13,640 nt of DNA from Syntrophaceae bacterium UBA1163 (GTDB lineage: Bacteria; Desulfobacterota; BSN033; UBA1163): the NCBI GenBank assembly GCA_002311635.1, contig DBZJ01000164.1:1-13640 (forward strand). The letters are read 5' to 3'. The position numbers and the translations under genes are program-made. The notes under the pieces are model-generated. The model saw only the letters and a program-made list of their open reading frames with translations, had not been told where the DNA came from and made no database searches. The first letter of the stretch is position 1. Each line of letters begins with the position of its first letter. Shown piece by piece: positions 13,399 to 13,640 of this stretch.

Positions 13399-13526
13399 AC
13401 ATTCCGAGCCTCCCCTGCTACCGCTATAAGGTGATGAAAGTCAGTGGCCACGATACAGAGGTTGAAGTCCCGTTCCTTGCTCTATGTGAAGCTGAAACTC
13501 TCGTGACTGACACCAAAGGGCAGTAG
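13395..13526 (+). CDS. Tentative 43-residue ORF overlapping the previous gene
   Basis: The GTG overlaps the stop of the 46-residue protein by four bases (GTGA), the classic arrangement of coupled genes. The frame ends with TAG at 13524-13526. The product starts MNIPSLPCYRYKVMKVSG and is otherwise acidic; no motif or family is recognised. It may be real and coupled, or chance. Downstream to the end of the window (13527-13640) I see no gene. Confidence 0.28.
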   Translation: MNIPSLPCYRYKVMKVSGHDTEVEVPFLALCEAETLVTDTKGQ

Positions 13527-13640
13527 CAAAGAAATTAAATAGATGTGCATGAACGCAAAGAATAGTCTCCAGCATTTTTCAAGGGCATTCCTGTGAGGTA
13601 AACGACCCCTCTCTCACCTCTGAGTCAATACCGTTCTTAG

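Noticed and set aside
1..13640. CRISPR array, tRNA or rRNA genes, complete insertion sequence.
   Set aside because: No regularly spaced repeats, tRNA-type T-loop with acceptor stem, or transposase with paired ends was seen.

Overview
The window looks like chromosomal DNA of a Gram-negative, probably anaerobic bacterium, with Desulfobacterota (former Deltaproteobacteria) as my best guess. Base composition is moderate and gene density is low for a bacterium. There is an outer-membrane PagL-like beta-barrel protein, a DUF169 protein, a flavoredoxin-like flavin reductase and an inner-membrane SppA protease. The taxonomic guess is inference from gene content; no rRNA or other marker gene is present.

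Region 1 (1-760) is non-coding and rich in signals. It has an intrinsic terminator at the left edge, a rightward promoter-like element with a palindrome in its spacer, and a Shine-Dalgarno-like sequence with no ORF after it. A possible leftward small RNA has its own promoter and terminator. A second rightward intrinsic terminator sits about 150 bp before the first gene.

Region 2 (761-5006) is the most interesting part. A ComEC-type metallo-beta-lactamase-fold hydrolase overlaps by one base a second gene that would encode a three-domain E2-like/E1-like/JAB protein, that is, a ubiquitin-type conjugation and deconjugation enzyme in one chain. That second gene is cut by a single in-frame TAG exactly after the Gly-Ser of the E1 nucleotide-binding loop, and the rest of the chain continues in the same frame with all motifs intact. 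No ubiquitin-like protein gene is visible. The hydrolase has a long C-terminal tail ending in glycine, so it could itself be the conjugated protein, by analogy with Cap2 acting on CD-NTases in CBASS. A convergent gene encodes a four-helix membrane protein that could be a neighbour in the same defence-type locus.

Region 3 (5007-9405) is a loose run of small, mostly unrecognised genes: a single-span membrane protein, a small four-cysteine protein, DUF169, a 183-residue orphan, a leftward 59-residue protein and the PagL-like protein. Debris lies between them, including a WG-repeat fragment and two decayed copies of one small coding sequence.

Region 4 (9406-13640) holds sppA under a very good sigma-70-type promoter, a 52-residue two-helix membrane protein, a third decayed copy of the repeated fragment, an isochorismatase-family protein with glycine in place of the usual cysteine, a flavoredoxin-like flavin reductase, and a sparse right end with several very small ORFs. 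Apart from the hydrolase/E2-E1-JAB pair, most genes have their own ribosome binding sites and wide spacers and look like independent units.
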